A DNA stretch of 64,000 nt, from positions 9,226,150 to 9,290,149 of the forward strand of contig RSEF01000012.1 of the NCBI GenBank assembly GCA_003993805.1, given 5' to 3'. Positions within the stretch are counted from its first letter, which is position 1, and each line of letters opens with the position of its first letter. Source of the DNA: Himantopus leucocephalus. Its lineage: Eukaryota > Chordata > Aves > Charadriiformes > Recurvirostridae. Under the pieces are notes generated by a model. That model saw only the letters and a program-made list of their open reading frames with translations. It had not been told where the DNA came from and did no database searches. Shown here one piece after another: positions 26,961 to 39,703 of the stretch. The translations under genes were made by a program, and so were the position numbers.

Positions 26961-28254
26961 GTGAGAACTATCCTGCAGTGAAAAAGCACTTACTGTAGAC
27001 CTCTAAAAAAATCTTCTATAAAGTGTGTTTCTGATTTATTCAGACAATAACGCCTATTTCTCCAAGGCTTAAAGTTCAAAAAAATAAAATGCAGCACACC
27101 TCTGCAAGGCTGGATTGTAACAGAACTCTAAAACATTTGAATACAGAAGCCAGCGTTCACTGAATACAACAATAACACGAATTATCACTTTCGATGCGCT
27201 CATTTTATCCTTACGCCAAGACGGGCTGACAGAACTCAGTATCATAGCCTTCTAAACTCATTTTTTTTTATCTTTAGTCTGAAAAGTTTGCTTTTTTTTG
27301 CTTTCTGCACGGAAATCAGTAATTTGCATATATTTTTAATAAAATAAAAAATTTTATGATTACTGGAAGTAACCATAGCAAAATTTGAAAATAGAACTTG
27401 CAGATCTGTGCATCTCTTAGAGATGTGTATAGGAAAAAGTCTCTGTTTCCCTTAATGCTCAAGCTCAAAATTTAAAAGGACATATGGCAAATATTCACAG
27501 AAGGTTTTAAAATTAAATCTAGAGAGCTAGGGACAAAGTAAACAAAACTCCACCTCATATGGCATTCAAGAAACCAAAGATATAGGAATTCATTACAGAT
27601 AAGGAGGTATTTACTCGTTTAAGTCTTGAGTAATACTTTCTATTAAACTTCCCATTTTAGGTGAGATTACTTGGTTTCTAAATTAACCTTTTTTTTAATT
27701 ATGTGTTTTATTTAAGCAAAGGTTATCCTTTTAAACATATTTAACTGTGAGCTGCCACAGTGCTTGTCCCTCCCGTGTACAGGCAACATTTTGAGACAAT
27801 AATGGTATGGCTCCAAGGGCTTCTAGGTAAGAGAAAAAATGGTGTCTCAGACTCAGATCATAACGCAAACCATTTGCGCAAATCAAGGTCATACTAATCC
27901 CATCCCTGGGGGTCCCACCCCATCTGCAAATTCAACTCTCTATAGAACGATTCCTTGCCAGTACACTGCAACGATGAAACATGCTGCTAATTACTGTGTT
28001 TAAAAATCTTGACCTAAGCAAACATGCAGGGAATTTAAATGAAATCTCTAAAAGAGTAAAATCCACCTGCTTGGTCTCCCAACACGTAACCTGTCAAAGT
28101 ACTGAGCCAGCCTTCATTAATTCTGTTTTCTGTAATCAGCGTTCTTCTGTTACGCACATGCTTGGCTTTCTACAGCAGTTCTTCCAGCAAACTATTGTAT
28201 AAACTGTTGAGTATACTCTGCTGACAAATATTTAAGAAAATAATTATTAGTTAC

Positions 28255-28314
28255 CTGTAAGTCAGCATCAAACTCATGTTTCAGGTAAGCATCTTCTGCA
28301 GCTTCAACAAGACG
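28255..28314 (-). CDS. Candidate internal coding exon, 60 nt, unidentified gene
   Basis: On the minus strand a T-run of about 14 ending in cag is followed by 60 bases and then CAG/gtaact, a good donor. Only one of the three frames is open, and in it the exon is exactly 20 codons (phase 0 at both ends). The product begins RLVEAAEDAY and ends HEFDADLQ. It is acidic and helix-prone, with alternating charge such as a coiled coil or helical-repeat segment would show. I do not recognise the protein. The neighbouring bases in the same frame (an F-run upstream, NN then hydrophobic residues downstream) look intronic, which agrees with the splice boundaries. No partner exon on this strand is convincing within the window, so the host gene would have introns of many kilobases. 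It could also be a chance open segment. Confidence 0.4.
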
Positions 28315-31300
28315 CTGAAAAAAAAAAAAAAGGTGTATTTTTGAAACAATAGATAGCATCTTTAAATCCAAGTGTTTCTTCCAGTGTAACACGGGCCGGT
28401 TAAGAATTGTTTCATTCATTGTCACCACATGTTATCTGCTATGATACTTCATAGAATAGAAATAAATGATCCAGTTAAAAAAAAAAAAGATCAAGTTTTT
28501 TAAACCCTCAGCATCCAAGATTGGTGGTACAAAACTCTCACAACATCTCCAATGCTCATAAATAAATAAGGTTATTTTTTCCACTAGTGCTCACCCTGCA
28601 GCTCCCAGTCCAATAGCAATTTCTGAAAGAATACAAAATAAAGTTGCTTTTACACTGGACCTTATTTTGCATGTAGGAGCCCTTTTAAAATCTTTCTTAA
28701 AATAGCAGGTATTTCCTAATAATGCACTTGATTGCAAGCAACTGAAATAAAAAGGAATTTCTAAACAACACATCAAATATAAAAGATTAGACAAATAGAG
28801 ATTAGGTTTGTTTACGTAGCAGATTTGAAGTGTTGTACACCACTTAACATGGTGTATAATCACAGGAAGATTTTTTCTGCTATTATAGAAGTAATATTTA
28901 CTGAATGACAGCAATTGAGTGGTATTTTTTCCTCTCAATAACATTCAAAACTCCCTGTAGTAGTTAGTGTTCCTTACCACTATCATCAGAAGGAAAAAAG
29001 GGGTTGCACTAAAACAACTAAAACACAACTACTTGAAAAATTTAATTCATATAAGTGTTTGCTGCAGGCATTCTCTTGTGAAAGGACATGGTAACCTTTC
29101 TAAGGTTTTATTTAGGGTTCTTTATAGTTCTGAATATTTTAACTATGGAAGTAACTTTCTAGTTTTTATTTAATCTACCTGAGTACTCACATATGTACAA
29201 CCCAAAATTAATCAACGAATGATCTGTCACAGACTACTCAATATATTACTTGTATTTTCTTCAACCTATCAGACACTGGCACACATGTATTTTCATATAT
29301 TTTGTATCACGAACCAAGTGAGCTACAGGCTCTCATTCATGACACGCAGAGTGGACAGCCACGCATACTTTTGCTTCCCTTTTCAGAACCGTTTGCACTT
29401 TTATCAAGTCTTTGGCTATAAATCAAAATGGAATCTGAATTCTTATTGACTGCTATACAATTTGAACTATAACGGAAACTGAATCAAGAAAAATATTTCT
29501 GGTTGCCAATTCAGAATATATGGTTCAACAAAAACCTAACAGTTTAAGGCAGAGCCTCGTTGGTTACGGGGAGCACTGGTGTTCATCAAGGTCTGCAAAG
29601 CAGCAGCATGTCACAGCCTTTCCATCCACATCTCTGTTTCATCGCATCCTTTACCCACGGGTGAGCACAAGCCTCACTGAACCCTCAATCCTCTGCTGGG
29701 CTTCTGCGTCTTCCCTGCAGACCCCAGTGGAAAGGTTTTTCCACACCTTTTTCCTTAGTGCAGTGTTACAGATCTGAAAGATTTGATGAAAAAGTAGAAA
29801 CACTACTGATGCCTAGGTTGATACAGAAGAGCAAGAGAGAGAAGATGAAGTCCAGCTTCCCAGAGCCCCATGCTGCGTGCACATCCCCTGTCATTTGACT
29901 GCGTCCACCTCTTGTCCCATGTAAACCCAGCAGGACTTAGCAAACCCTTTTGACCTAAACTGGCATTGAACTGAGATGGTTCCAACCCCGGGGAAATCAA
30001 ACCAGAACCTACACTGAAACATGTACCAGCTCACCTTCCCGCATACCCATGCACGGGTAAAAGAACCCAACAACTAACCATGCGTCGCAACAGGCTACGT
30101 GAGAGGAAGCCATGAAAAAATGTTTCAAATGAAGTTCTATGGAATTGTTCCTACTGCTCCTGCACTGGATGAATAGTAGTAAAAACAGACCTTGCAATTT
30201 GAAAGGTTATCAAACAGTAATTTGACTCACAATTTTTTATTTTATTTTTTGCATTTAGAATTTTAAAAGAGAAGTCGCAGAAATAACTATTCTGAGGGGG
30301 AAGCCTTGCAACAACTGAAATAGATTCTTAAACTACTGAATGGTCTCAGAAGTCCATCTTTAGCACGATACTGACCTGCTGAAAGTATTTTACAAATCTA
30401 GCCCTCATTTCTTCAGTAAGAAAAAGGCATTTTATGTGAAATAACTTCTCTAAGTCAATGCATTTCTGCAGGTGTGTACTCCTTTATATTAAAACCATAG
30501 TTGCATTACTACTCTGTGCACATCTAGTACAAAAGATCATGACTGATGAGTTTGAGAGGAAAAAAGTGAAAGGGTCAAAAAATATTCTTCATACACAAAT
30601 GAATACAGGGAAAAGAGAAACATGTTTTCCTTTCTGTGCTGAAATATTTACTTACTCACCAGAAGAAAAATTATTCTAGTATTTCATGAGATACCAGTGC
30701 CGAGATATTACTACCTAGTGGGCTAGAAAAATAATTCATGGCTTCTTATATAGTTTGTATTGATCCCAATGTGTTGCAATTACGTTTTTGACTCGGTGAA
30801 ATAAATTTAAAGTAAGATTTATCCCCCATGTAAGAAATAGCTAGAGAAGCATGAGTAATGGTAGAAACATCTGGTAAGGAGAGCAGCTCAGAAATGAAAA
30901 GTACCGATTGATACTTCATTGACATATTCATTAAGATTTCAGTTGTTACATTTTTTCTTTAAAAAAGAGAGTTATGTACATTTCAGCAACATTCTCTACA
31001 GAACAACAAAAAAGTAAACAATCTATCCACGTATTTTTCCTTGAAGAGGTAGGCACAAATATACACGCACCCTACATGCTTCATCCTCACAAACCTAATA
31101 CAAAAATTAAAATTTTGGCACACTGAATGTAGACAACACAAGTGTATGCTGCATTTTCTGATGTAACACTCCTTATCCACAATTTGCTTTAAACGTCTCA
31201 ACACCATTACAAAGGAGACTGTGAGAAATCTGGGAGAGCTACAGAAAACGTAAGCTAGTAATAAGCCTAAATCCATAAAATGACGTATTAGTGGATATAC

Positions 31301-31340
31301 ACACAGATCATATCAGAATGAAGAAATTCTATACAAATGT

Positions 31341-31449
31341 TTAGGGGGGTTTTTTGTTGGGTCTACTGGTGGGGTTTTTTGGTTGTTTTTGTTTGTTTGT
31401 GTGGGTTTTGGGGGTCTTTTTGGTCGTTTGGTTGGCTTGGGTTTTTTTT
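31341..31449 (+). repeat. G/T-rich low-complexity tract with five G-runs
   Basis: About 110 bases almost free of A and C, with guanine runs at 31344-31349, 31359-31361, 31371-31374, 31403-31405 and 31410-31414 separated by T-rich spacers. This is the longest of several similar tracts in the window. It could be a decayed simple repeat, and the spacing of the G-runs would allow only a loose quadruplex. Confidence 0.6.
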
Positions 31450-32344
31450 ATTAAGAAGTCCCCAAAGAGATGTAGCATGATGGAAGAAATCCCTTAATGC
31501 TCTGGAGGCAAAAATATAAAAACCACATGCAATACTGCAACATTTTTATATTGAGGCCGAAAATCCCTTTTAAAATATTTTAATGACTGAACAGTTATCT
31601 AGCAATGATTCCCAACATTAGCGTGATTAGCAATTTTAACTTAATAGTTTATAAATGACACTCTTAATACAAATACCAATATATTTTCATTTGAGTAAAC
31701 ATGCTCTAAAATCATTGCTGTAGCAAGTAAACGCTTACCAGGCTGTGGTTATCCTGAAGGGAATTGCGAGTGATCTATATGCATTTACATGGAATGAATT
31801 ATGAACATGGAGCAAGCATTGTTAGTTACACCATTAAAGAGTATTATTTTAAGAGTATTCAGCTCTTACACGTGGAAAGGTGTTTGCATGTGCATGCACA
31901 GACAAGTCAAGGGCAGCATATAATCTTTACACAAAGAAAAATTTTCACGTTCTATGGTGCAGTTCAATTGAGGTTCCTCCAGTTAAGGAACTAATCCTTA
32001 TAACTTTCCCAACAGGTGTAAATATCAGAAAGATTAACTGACTTATCCAGCGTATCACAGTGTAGCATGGATAAAAACAGGGCATGAACCAGGAGATGGA
32101 ACAAATATCACACCCAAAAAACCCCAAAACGGTCACCAAAACACAATATCAATGTTTGGTGTTTTCAGTAGTCCTAGTATCACAGATAACGTAGAGAAGG
32201 CTGACAGAAGAAAAAGCAATGTCTGTTTCCTCTCAATAACATTTAAAAAAAAAAAAAAGAAATCACTGAGCTATCTCTGAACAAGATAATTTTCTTGACA
32301 AATGATATTTTAATTTCAGTGAACTGATATTCCCAGATAAATTC

Positions 32345-32520
32345 TCATCCAAGTTACATTGTTACAAAGAAAGCAAAAGAAAGGTGAATGAAACAGAATG
32401 GATGAGGGGAAAATAAAATCCAACAGGAAGTTAGGGGAAAACGGAACAGATGGGCAGAAAGGTGAAAACAAATGAAAAAGAAAGCAACAATTTCAAGGGA
32501 AAACATCACACAAACATTCA
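32345..32520 (+). repeat. Purine-rich patch
   Basis: Long A/G runs broken by few pyrimidines (units such as aaagaaagg, gaggggaaaa, aaaaagaaag). No coding or element signature was recognised. Confidence 0.4.
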
Positions 32521-35500
32521 GAGCATAGGGTACCCATTTTAGCTTCGGAGAAGATCTTTACTCTTTACATGTACTCTGTAAGGGTTTTGTTTTACTTTTC
32601 AATGATTTTTTTTTTCCTCATTAGAACCCCATTTTGAAGTTAGATTAAATAAATTCATAAGCATAACAAAGTTTGAAACAGTTTCTAAACAACTGAACAG
32701 GGAGGGTCACCAACCTTTATCTATAAACGCTGAATGAATGTTCCTCTCTCTCTTCAGCTACCAAATCTTGAAGAAGCACATTTATATTCCATTTTTTCCT
32801 TTCTATTTTTCTAAGATAAATCAACTGCTACATATAAAACCAGAAATGCTGCTAGAAATTGCTCTTCTCCAAAACAAACTGCTACATATTTTAAAAAAAG
32901 GATAGAAGACTGCTCTACCTTAACTATAACTAGTACCAACTAGGTACTGATATTATCTCAGTCCATAACATTAATCATCTATATTTCATAAGATCAGTAA
33001 GATAAAATTTCATTTCAAAATAGCAAAAAAATGCTTAAACAAAAAATTAAAGATCTACTCTTTCAATTGTAGATGCTCCTTCTTTACTCAGTCCCAGGTT
33101 CTTGCCTCACTACTACAAAAATAACCAAGAAGCACAGCTTCAGTTCTGTTGGTTAAAAAATGTGAGCTTGTCAGCAGCCCTTCGATGAACATGTTCTTCC
33201 CAAACTCATTAGACTATGCCTTAACATTTTTTTCAGTACATTATGAGAGTCTTGCCAGTTTGAGCTGTTACCTCCATATCATCTGGCGCAATGCAGAATT
33301 ATCATTTTAGGTCTATGAGAAGTTCGATCCAGAGAACGCCCAACAAGGGCCATCAATTCTGACCCTGCTCTGAGAACATGGGATATCATAGTCTTCGTAA
33401 AAAAGTGTAGATCAACCTGTAGGAGGCTCTTATATCCTAGCAGCTGAATGCATTCAACTAACAGCAAAAAAAATAGCCCTTGACCCTAACAAACTTCCTC
33501 ATTGTTTTCCCATGGCATCAGATCTGTTTGAAGTTCACCTCCTCTACAAACCTTGTGTATGTCTTCAAGGTTGACTTGACACGTGTTTTGGAAGTAAAAA
33601 AATAATTGAAAGCCATTCTTATTCAAAAATGGCAAAAAGTCTAAACCCAAGACAAACATATGAATATACTGCACTGAATGTTTGTCTTGAAAACCAACAA
33701 TATGTAAGAAAAAAACCCAGGAATTCATGTAACTTTAAAAGCCTGTCTCCCAGACTCCTACGTATGGAATTGTAACGGGGATTTCTACCTTAATCAAACA
33801 TAAACAAACTTTGTCAATAAAGATGGCAGGTAGGAAAACAACGGAAAACTAATCCCTACTTTTAAGATCTTATTTCTGTCATATTTTGTAGCAAGTTTTC
33901 TGGTACATTACCAAGCAAAACCCAGCAGTCTTGGTGTATGGAAAACACAACTACCAATAGTTACACTTCTTCAGGTGAAATACTCAGTGCAATTTTAATA
34001 ACCTTCCTATTGATTTGAACATCTAATTTCCAATCAAAATTTATAGTAATTGAGCTGTGAACATGCCAAAAATATTTCTTAAAGTGCAGCCAGATAACTA
34101 TTTAAAACATAGCTCAACAGTTGAGTATATTCCTGGGAGAGAAACCAGAACTTGTGTTTCAATCATCAGAGCAATTTTCTTCACTGGCTTCTCTGTGAGA
34201 AGCCCGTGCTGTGCATGTGGGAGCACTCAGTAACAGATTACCAAACTTTAAAAACATTACCCAGGTACCTTCCTATGACTTCTCCATTTTGGGGTTCATT
34301 TCAGAAGAGAAAAAGGGATTTCCTTTCCAGAAAACCTGTAAGGCCGCAGGTGCTTTGAAAACTTCTGAAAAGGTTGGGCTGTTCTTTGGGAAAGAACAAG
34401 ATTTATTAGCGTTAAGTAAGCTTAGGTAATATTCTGGCATGGGTGGTAATTCTGCCGCAAGTCCTCCTTACTTCCATCAGAGTTCTGGAGTTTGCTTCTT
34501 TCACAGTTCATTTAGTGGGGAAGGTAAAGAAGCCAACAGAGAATATTGATGTTGTTCATCAGTATCCCTGTTATTTCCTGTGCTTGAAAACAGTATCATA
34601 TAACATGGCAATGAAGGCACCGATGTGCAAACAGGCCTCTCGGCCTCACGATTTTATTGCAAATAGCTTCGCACATGTTTGCCGTAACCAACAGAGAAGC
34701 GGTGTAGATATCAGAGACTGATGCTGACCTTGGAGGAATATTTACTACCATCAGAAACACATGAGTTTTTAGGCAGGCCAATGACAACAGACTTGCAATT
34801 AGGCTGGTTTTATCCTTGAGATTTGGGGGGAGTAGCAGGGGGACACAGTTTTTTCAGAAAGCCCAGCAGCGTATTTTCTTTCCCACTCTGTTCTCCACAT
34901 CTACAAGGTATTTTCTAGCAAATTCTATTACTAAAATGGCTGCTGCTGTGGCTAAGATGCGCTGAAAATTATTTAGCTCCTGTTATCTTGATATTAGAGT
35001 TCCCAGTGCTTGTAGCTTAAGACGGATATCAATCTTGCAACTAATGCCATACAAAAAATGACTGCTCTATGACTACTGTCAAATTCCACTACAACTCACT
35101 GAACAACGCTCAGTCACAGTAAGTGCTGCATCAAAGCACAATCAAAGCACAAATTATAAATAAAAGATAAAAATAAATTAAAAGCCTAGCAATTATTGTA
35201 AATAACTTCAATTATCCACTTATATTCATTCAAGACTGGCAGATTTTCAGGTTGATCGTCGTCAGAGTGCTAGCTGGTTTTTTGAATCAACATAAAGAGT
35301 TCAGCTTGGCAAAGAGCTGGACAAACAGAAACAAAACTGTAAATAGATTAAAGTATACGAAGCTCGCACATTGCACAGAAGTGGCTAAGACAAACCTGTA
35401 GTAATTAGATGCCTTTCTAACTTAACTAGGTCAACACTGTATTTAGTCATGGCATCTGGAGCTTGCCATGGCGTGGAAGGATGACTGCAGATGAAGAAGG

Positions 35501-36247
35501 TAACACATTTGTCTTGCACTCAGTTCCGCTGTGCTTGAGGCTGTGCAAAAGCCAGTATCTCAGATACAAAATATGCAGATTATCAAATCTGCTCCTACCA
35601 TGTTATTATGTCTACCACAGAGCAGAAAGGAATGATGTGCTAAATAAGGTTTTATTCCATACTTTTAATTCCATATGTCCCAGCCATCAAGGAATCAATT
35701 CAGCTGCCGACACAACCTAAAGCTGTTTCAGGGCTATGTAAAATGTGACTTGCCAGCCTGGGGTACAACAGCAACCAGCTCCTCCAGCCACCCCTCTTAT
35801 CTCAGGGCCAAGGAGAAGTTTCTTCAGCATTTCACGCCAATCGTATTCATCCAACGTTGGGTAATTCTCTAGAAATATCTTTATGTAACTTTTTAATTCC
35901 ACTTGCAACATGGCAACACAACTTGTAAAGTTTTTCTTTCAATGAACAATTCCCAACTGCTACATTGCTCTCTTCCACATAAATCTAGAAATCCATTTAC
36001 GTTACTTTGTAAAACACCTTCTAAAAATCAAGCTGGCCTGTGTACGCATCTAAATACCCACCTGTGTACACATATGTTTATATGTATTTATTTAGTACTA
36101 ACCTGTAAGTATCATTATCATCCTTATTCCTGTCCCCTGCACTGAAATTACTAGATTAAAACATCTGATTTATTAATCTTTTTCCACGCATTTAAGCTAC
36201 CACAGGTCATACTCTTTACCTGACTGTCACAATCACTATCCTGTTTG

Positions 36248-36586
36248 GATATTATAGAACCATAGAAAGGTTAGAGTTGGAAGGGACCTTAAAGATCACC
36301 TAGTTCCAAACNNNNNNNNNNNNNNNNNNNNNNNNNNNNNNNNNNNNNNNNNNNNNNNNNNNNNNNNNNNNNNNNNNNNNNNNNNNNNNNNNNNNNNNNN
36401 NNNNNNNNNNNCCAGGATGTGGTTGGCTTTCTGGGCTGCGAGCGCACATTGCTGATTCATGTTGAGCTTCTTATCAACTAACAACCCCAAGTCCTTCTCC
36501 TCAGGGCTGCTCGCAATTCTTTCTCCACACAGCCTGCATTTGTCCTTAGGATTGCCCCGGCCCACGTGCAGGATCTTGCACTTGGT
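36248..36586 (-). mobile_element. CR1 LINE fragment, 5'-truncated, interrupted by an assembly gap
   Basis: At 36254-36310 the plus strand reads the reverse complement of a bird CR1 3' end (ggttagagttggaagggacc, then aaagatcacctagttcc). After the gap, 36412-36586 encodes on the minus strand the C-terminal part of the CR1 reverse-transcriptase ORF, with peptides such as [34 protein letters not shown] and [12 protein letters not shown], all readable without a stop. CR1 copies are typically 5'-truncated, and homology here stops near 36586, just upstream of the ILHVGRGN segment. The frame is open up to the gap, so this copy is fairly young or well preserved. It is non-autonomous as it stands. CR1 is the dominant retrotransposon of birds. 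Confidence 0.93.
36312..36411. other. Assembly gap, 100 N
   Basis: Exactly 100 N, the usual placeholder for a gap of unknown size. It falls inside a CR1 copy. The joined flanks correspond to CR1 positions that should be several hundred bases apart, so real sequence is probably longer than shown. Confidence 0.98.
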
Positions 36587-37550
36587 AATGACAGACTGTC
36601 TTTCTGCATTTGAGTACAGTGAAGACTTACACAATGTCTAATCAAAAACAGTTTGCACTCTTAACAGCTCTCAACAGTATTGCTGGAAGCTTGGCAGATA
36701 TTGCTAAAGAAAGATTTGGGATGACTGTTTTCATGCAAGTTCATTTAATGCAAAATTCTCCATTGGTAGGATTTCTCTCACCTAACCTCAAGTATTTCAA
36801 AGTTAAACATCTCTCTACACAAGTTAACTAAACATCCTTCATACGCAGTGACAGAAAACTCCAAAGGTGCTGCTCATCCCATTCTAAAATAGCTCATAAG
36901 ATATGGGAAGAACTTTGGAGCTTTTCCTTCACTCTTTTCTCCCTTGATGTTTAACTTTATATGAATGAAGTTAAGGGAGATGAATCCCACGCCATATGTG
37001 CAACATAAATGAGCTAAAGGAAAATGGAAATATTCCCATGCTCACTCAATAGGGAAAAGGAGTCTTGAGGCAACACTTTGTCCTGACAGCAGTCCTGGGA
37101 CTAGCTGAGGTGTTTCTATTCTGTTTACATTTAGCAGCACCAAGTGAAACCAATCGTCTTTGCTTTGTTCCCTCACCTCTGCACTAAGGTTCAATCCCCC
37201 AAGTTAATTTAAATTCAGCTTGCAATTTGTGGTCCAGTTCAACAAAATCAGCTATGATATACTGTCCTTCTTCGAGTTTCCAACCAGATTACTATCACAC
37301 AACAACAGCAAAAACCCCTCAAGATTTATTACTTAAAACAAAGGTCAGTTCCAGAGTTTGCAGGGACTTATTTCTGCTGCCTAGCCCAGCACTCAATCAC
37401 AGGACACCGAGCCTTCTCTTTGCTTTCAAACCAAGACATGAAAACAGTAGGTATTACTCTCTCTCAAGTGAAGTCAATTGGACTGTTGTTTTTTGCTTCC
37501 CGCAGGGTCAGGATTTCAGTTGCCAATAGGCAAAATTAAAGGGAAACTTG

Positions 37551-37569
37551 AAAAAGAAAGAAAGAAAAA
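37551..37569 (+). repeat. (AAAG)n microsatellite
   Basis: Tandem aaag units within a longer purine run (aaaaagaaagaaagaaaaag). Confidence 0.7.
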
Positions 37570-38189
37570 GGAAAATCAAACTCTGAGTTTTCTGCTAAAA
37601 CCTTCCCAAGTCCCAATTGCAACCAGAATTCTCTAAGCTAGATATTGAGGCAGGTAGAGTATTAGTGCACAGATGTGAAGAAGTACTTCGTGAAGTAAGG
37701 GGGTGGTGTCTCTTGACTACAGGGAGGCAGCTTAAACAAGGGATACAGTGAAGATACTGTAGCAAATATTCCATCTCTCACAATAACTGCCCTGAGAATT
37801 TAAACAAATCAGAACTAGCGTTGTTGTATTTCTGTAATTTTACAACAAAAACATTACGCTAAAAAGTTCAAACACTATTATGGATGCAAAGCCAAACTAA
37901 GCTAGGAAATGCCAGAATGAAGTTTCCTCTAACTTCAATCCCCAGTATTATAGTATCATTTTGTCCACATGATGTCACTTGGTTAGAACGCTGAAAAATA
38001 CTATCCAAGACCTCTGCAGTCCTCACTAAGAGCAGTGGCAGTTGGTATCCATTTCTACATGTATCAGTAATGGATTTTGCAAAGCATTCACTCGAGACTT
38101 AGAAATCCAGTGTTACATCTCAGGTTATACAGGCATGGATTCTTTGGCCCACTTCAATCCTGCAGCGTACCCAGTTCTGCCTTCAGACG

Positions 38190-38740
38190 TAACCACGGCT
38201 TACTCCCATTCCTTTCCTATCTGACCATGGCCCTAGACCTACTCCTGTATCTTTCCTACCCCTCTCTTCACATCCTGAGCTCATTAAACTCATAGTGCAT
38301 GTCCCAAACCCCAACGCTAAGATTTTTCATACTACTCTCCACCTTTTCTCTAGCACCTACCAATTATTCTTCCTTTTTCTTTGTATCAGCCTTGGCGTCC
38401 AACACTGCCAAGCATGCTCATAACCAGTCTTTTCCAGGCACCTCTCAACACCTCATTCCTCACTCTGCCAACCTGTATTTCCAATTTTTCCTGTTCCCTG
38501 TAAAGTCTCATTGACCTCACCTAGAATGTCTTGTGCTATTTCTATTTCTAAATCCCAGCACAGTCCAATCCTGTTCCCTTTGTCTCCTTAAACCATCACA
38601 TTATTCTGCATTCTCTGTTCTCCTTGTGTCAGTACCTTCCTCAGCATCTCCTAAACCCATCAACAGACTCCCTTAGCCGCTGACCTGTCAATTTTCCAGT
38701 GCCCTAACACGAACACAGAAACAGATGAGACAAAAAATCT
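38190..38740 (+). repeat. Pyrimidine-rich, G-poor segment
   Basis: About 550 bases dominated by C and T with short A-containing breaks and very little G, unlike the flanking A/T-rich sequence. Open frames across it (38042-38224, 38299-38514 plus) are a by-product of the low G content and lack domains. No tandem unit could be fixed by eye. It may be a decayed satellite or a strand-biased segment. Confidence 0.45.
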
Positions 38741-39703
38741 CTTCTCTCCTTAATCTCTCTCCAGAGTCTAGAAGGCACGTGGATGCCCTGACAGTGCCTC
38801 AAGACTTTATTTCCCCTGCCTGCTGCTGGCTCAAGCCACAAGAGACTAACGGTGCAATTGCAGGAAAGTCTTGTTCAACCATGTACTGAAAAAAATCACA
38901 GCGCAAAGAATTTTCAAAGATTTCACTTACAGACAGTTTTGCTCTGATACATTTCTAATGGCCATATGCCTCTATGGGCAGAGTTTCCAAATGATAACAA
39001 CTTGATCCAGCTGGAACAGATTTTGAAAGAAAATTTTGTGTCAAGGCCACATCCCTGCCAATTTCAAGAGCTGGTTCCCAAGCACAGGAGTGCTATAGAG
39101 TCTTAATGAAAAGAACATCAGTATTATTTTTAAAAGAGTAAACCAATGCTTTTTTCCCTGGTTTCTTTCTTTGAAACAGCTGAAGTCAAAATAAAATTCC
39201 CAGCTTTTTTGGTCTCCTGGACCATACTTTATCATTCTGAAGACTTGATTGCTGTTGAAGATGCTGGAATTAATTACAAAAGCAACTTTCAGACTAAGTG
39301 ATAATTCAGTCTTTTCAAATTATGTATATTCTGGCAGGTCTGGTAAGAAAAAAAGCTACATTGAAGCTCTCTGGTCACACATTTATCTAGCTGATTAATT
39401 CTGGGATCTTATGTCCACACTTCCTAACTAGACATTAGTTCCATGTACCTAGAAGGATTTTCTGATATACTATGAATTAACGCTGAAGTCACAGAATAAC
39501 ATAGGGGTATTGTTTTTTCAAAATTGTGCTTATATACAGACTTACAGGCCTATATATAGGTACAGACTCCATCCCATCTATTTAATTTTTTTAAATAAAT
39601 ATTTTTGTAGTAATAGTCAGTATTTTTTGCTCTATCTTAAGAACGATATTAAACTGTCCTTGTAATTAAAGGAACATTTGTAAATTCCCAAACCCAAAGG
39701 AAA

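Larger units (their letters stand above)
16310..28254. other. AT-rich non-coding stretch
   Basis: No gene is supported. Open frames are short or of chance length (for example 18185-18550 minus, 121 codons, no domain). There are short A or T homopolymers near 17552, 19366, 20046 and 21839, and a pyrimidine-rich patch at about 19500-19740. A small CpG-richer patch lies at about 18590-18720. The hairpin at 22328-22378 and the putative conserved element at 26690-26960 are listed separately. Confidence 0.55.
28315..36247. other. AT-rich stretch, probably intron or intergenic
   Basis: No gene is supported. If the 28.3 kb exon is real, this is upstream intron on the minus strand. It contains a G/T tract at 31341-31449, a purine-rich patch at about 32345-32520, an A14 run near 32248, and G-rich runs at about 34826-34844. 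A minus-strand segment at 33279-33728 has one stop in 150 codons but no recognised domain. Confidence 0.5.

Noticed and set aside
28595..28622. 28-nt micro-exon on the minus strand, just upstream of the 28.3 kb exon (acceptor attctttcag, donor GG/gtgagc)
   Set aside because: Its most protein-like frame (IAIGLGAAG) runs into a stop when joined to the 60-nt exon; the frame that does join reads NCYWTGSCR and looks random.
30034..30094. Minus-strand segment with acceptor cacgtag and donor GAAG/gtgagc
   Set aside because: Signals are fair, but the peptide in the open frames is unremarkable and no other support exists.
31742..31756. 15-nt micro-exon candidate on the minus strand (DNHSL)
   Set aside because: Such short segments between ag and gt are too frequent by chance, and the upstream UGC element typical of neural micro-exons is not seen.
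33322..33336. agttcgatcc as a tRNA B box
   Set aside because: No A box at the right distance and no cloverleaf stems.
35717..35911. Minus-strand peptide with YDWREMLKKLLLGPE
   Set aside because: Helical and protein-like, but without splice signals at sensible positions and with a low-complexity, glycine/cysteine-rich continuation.
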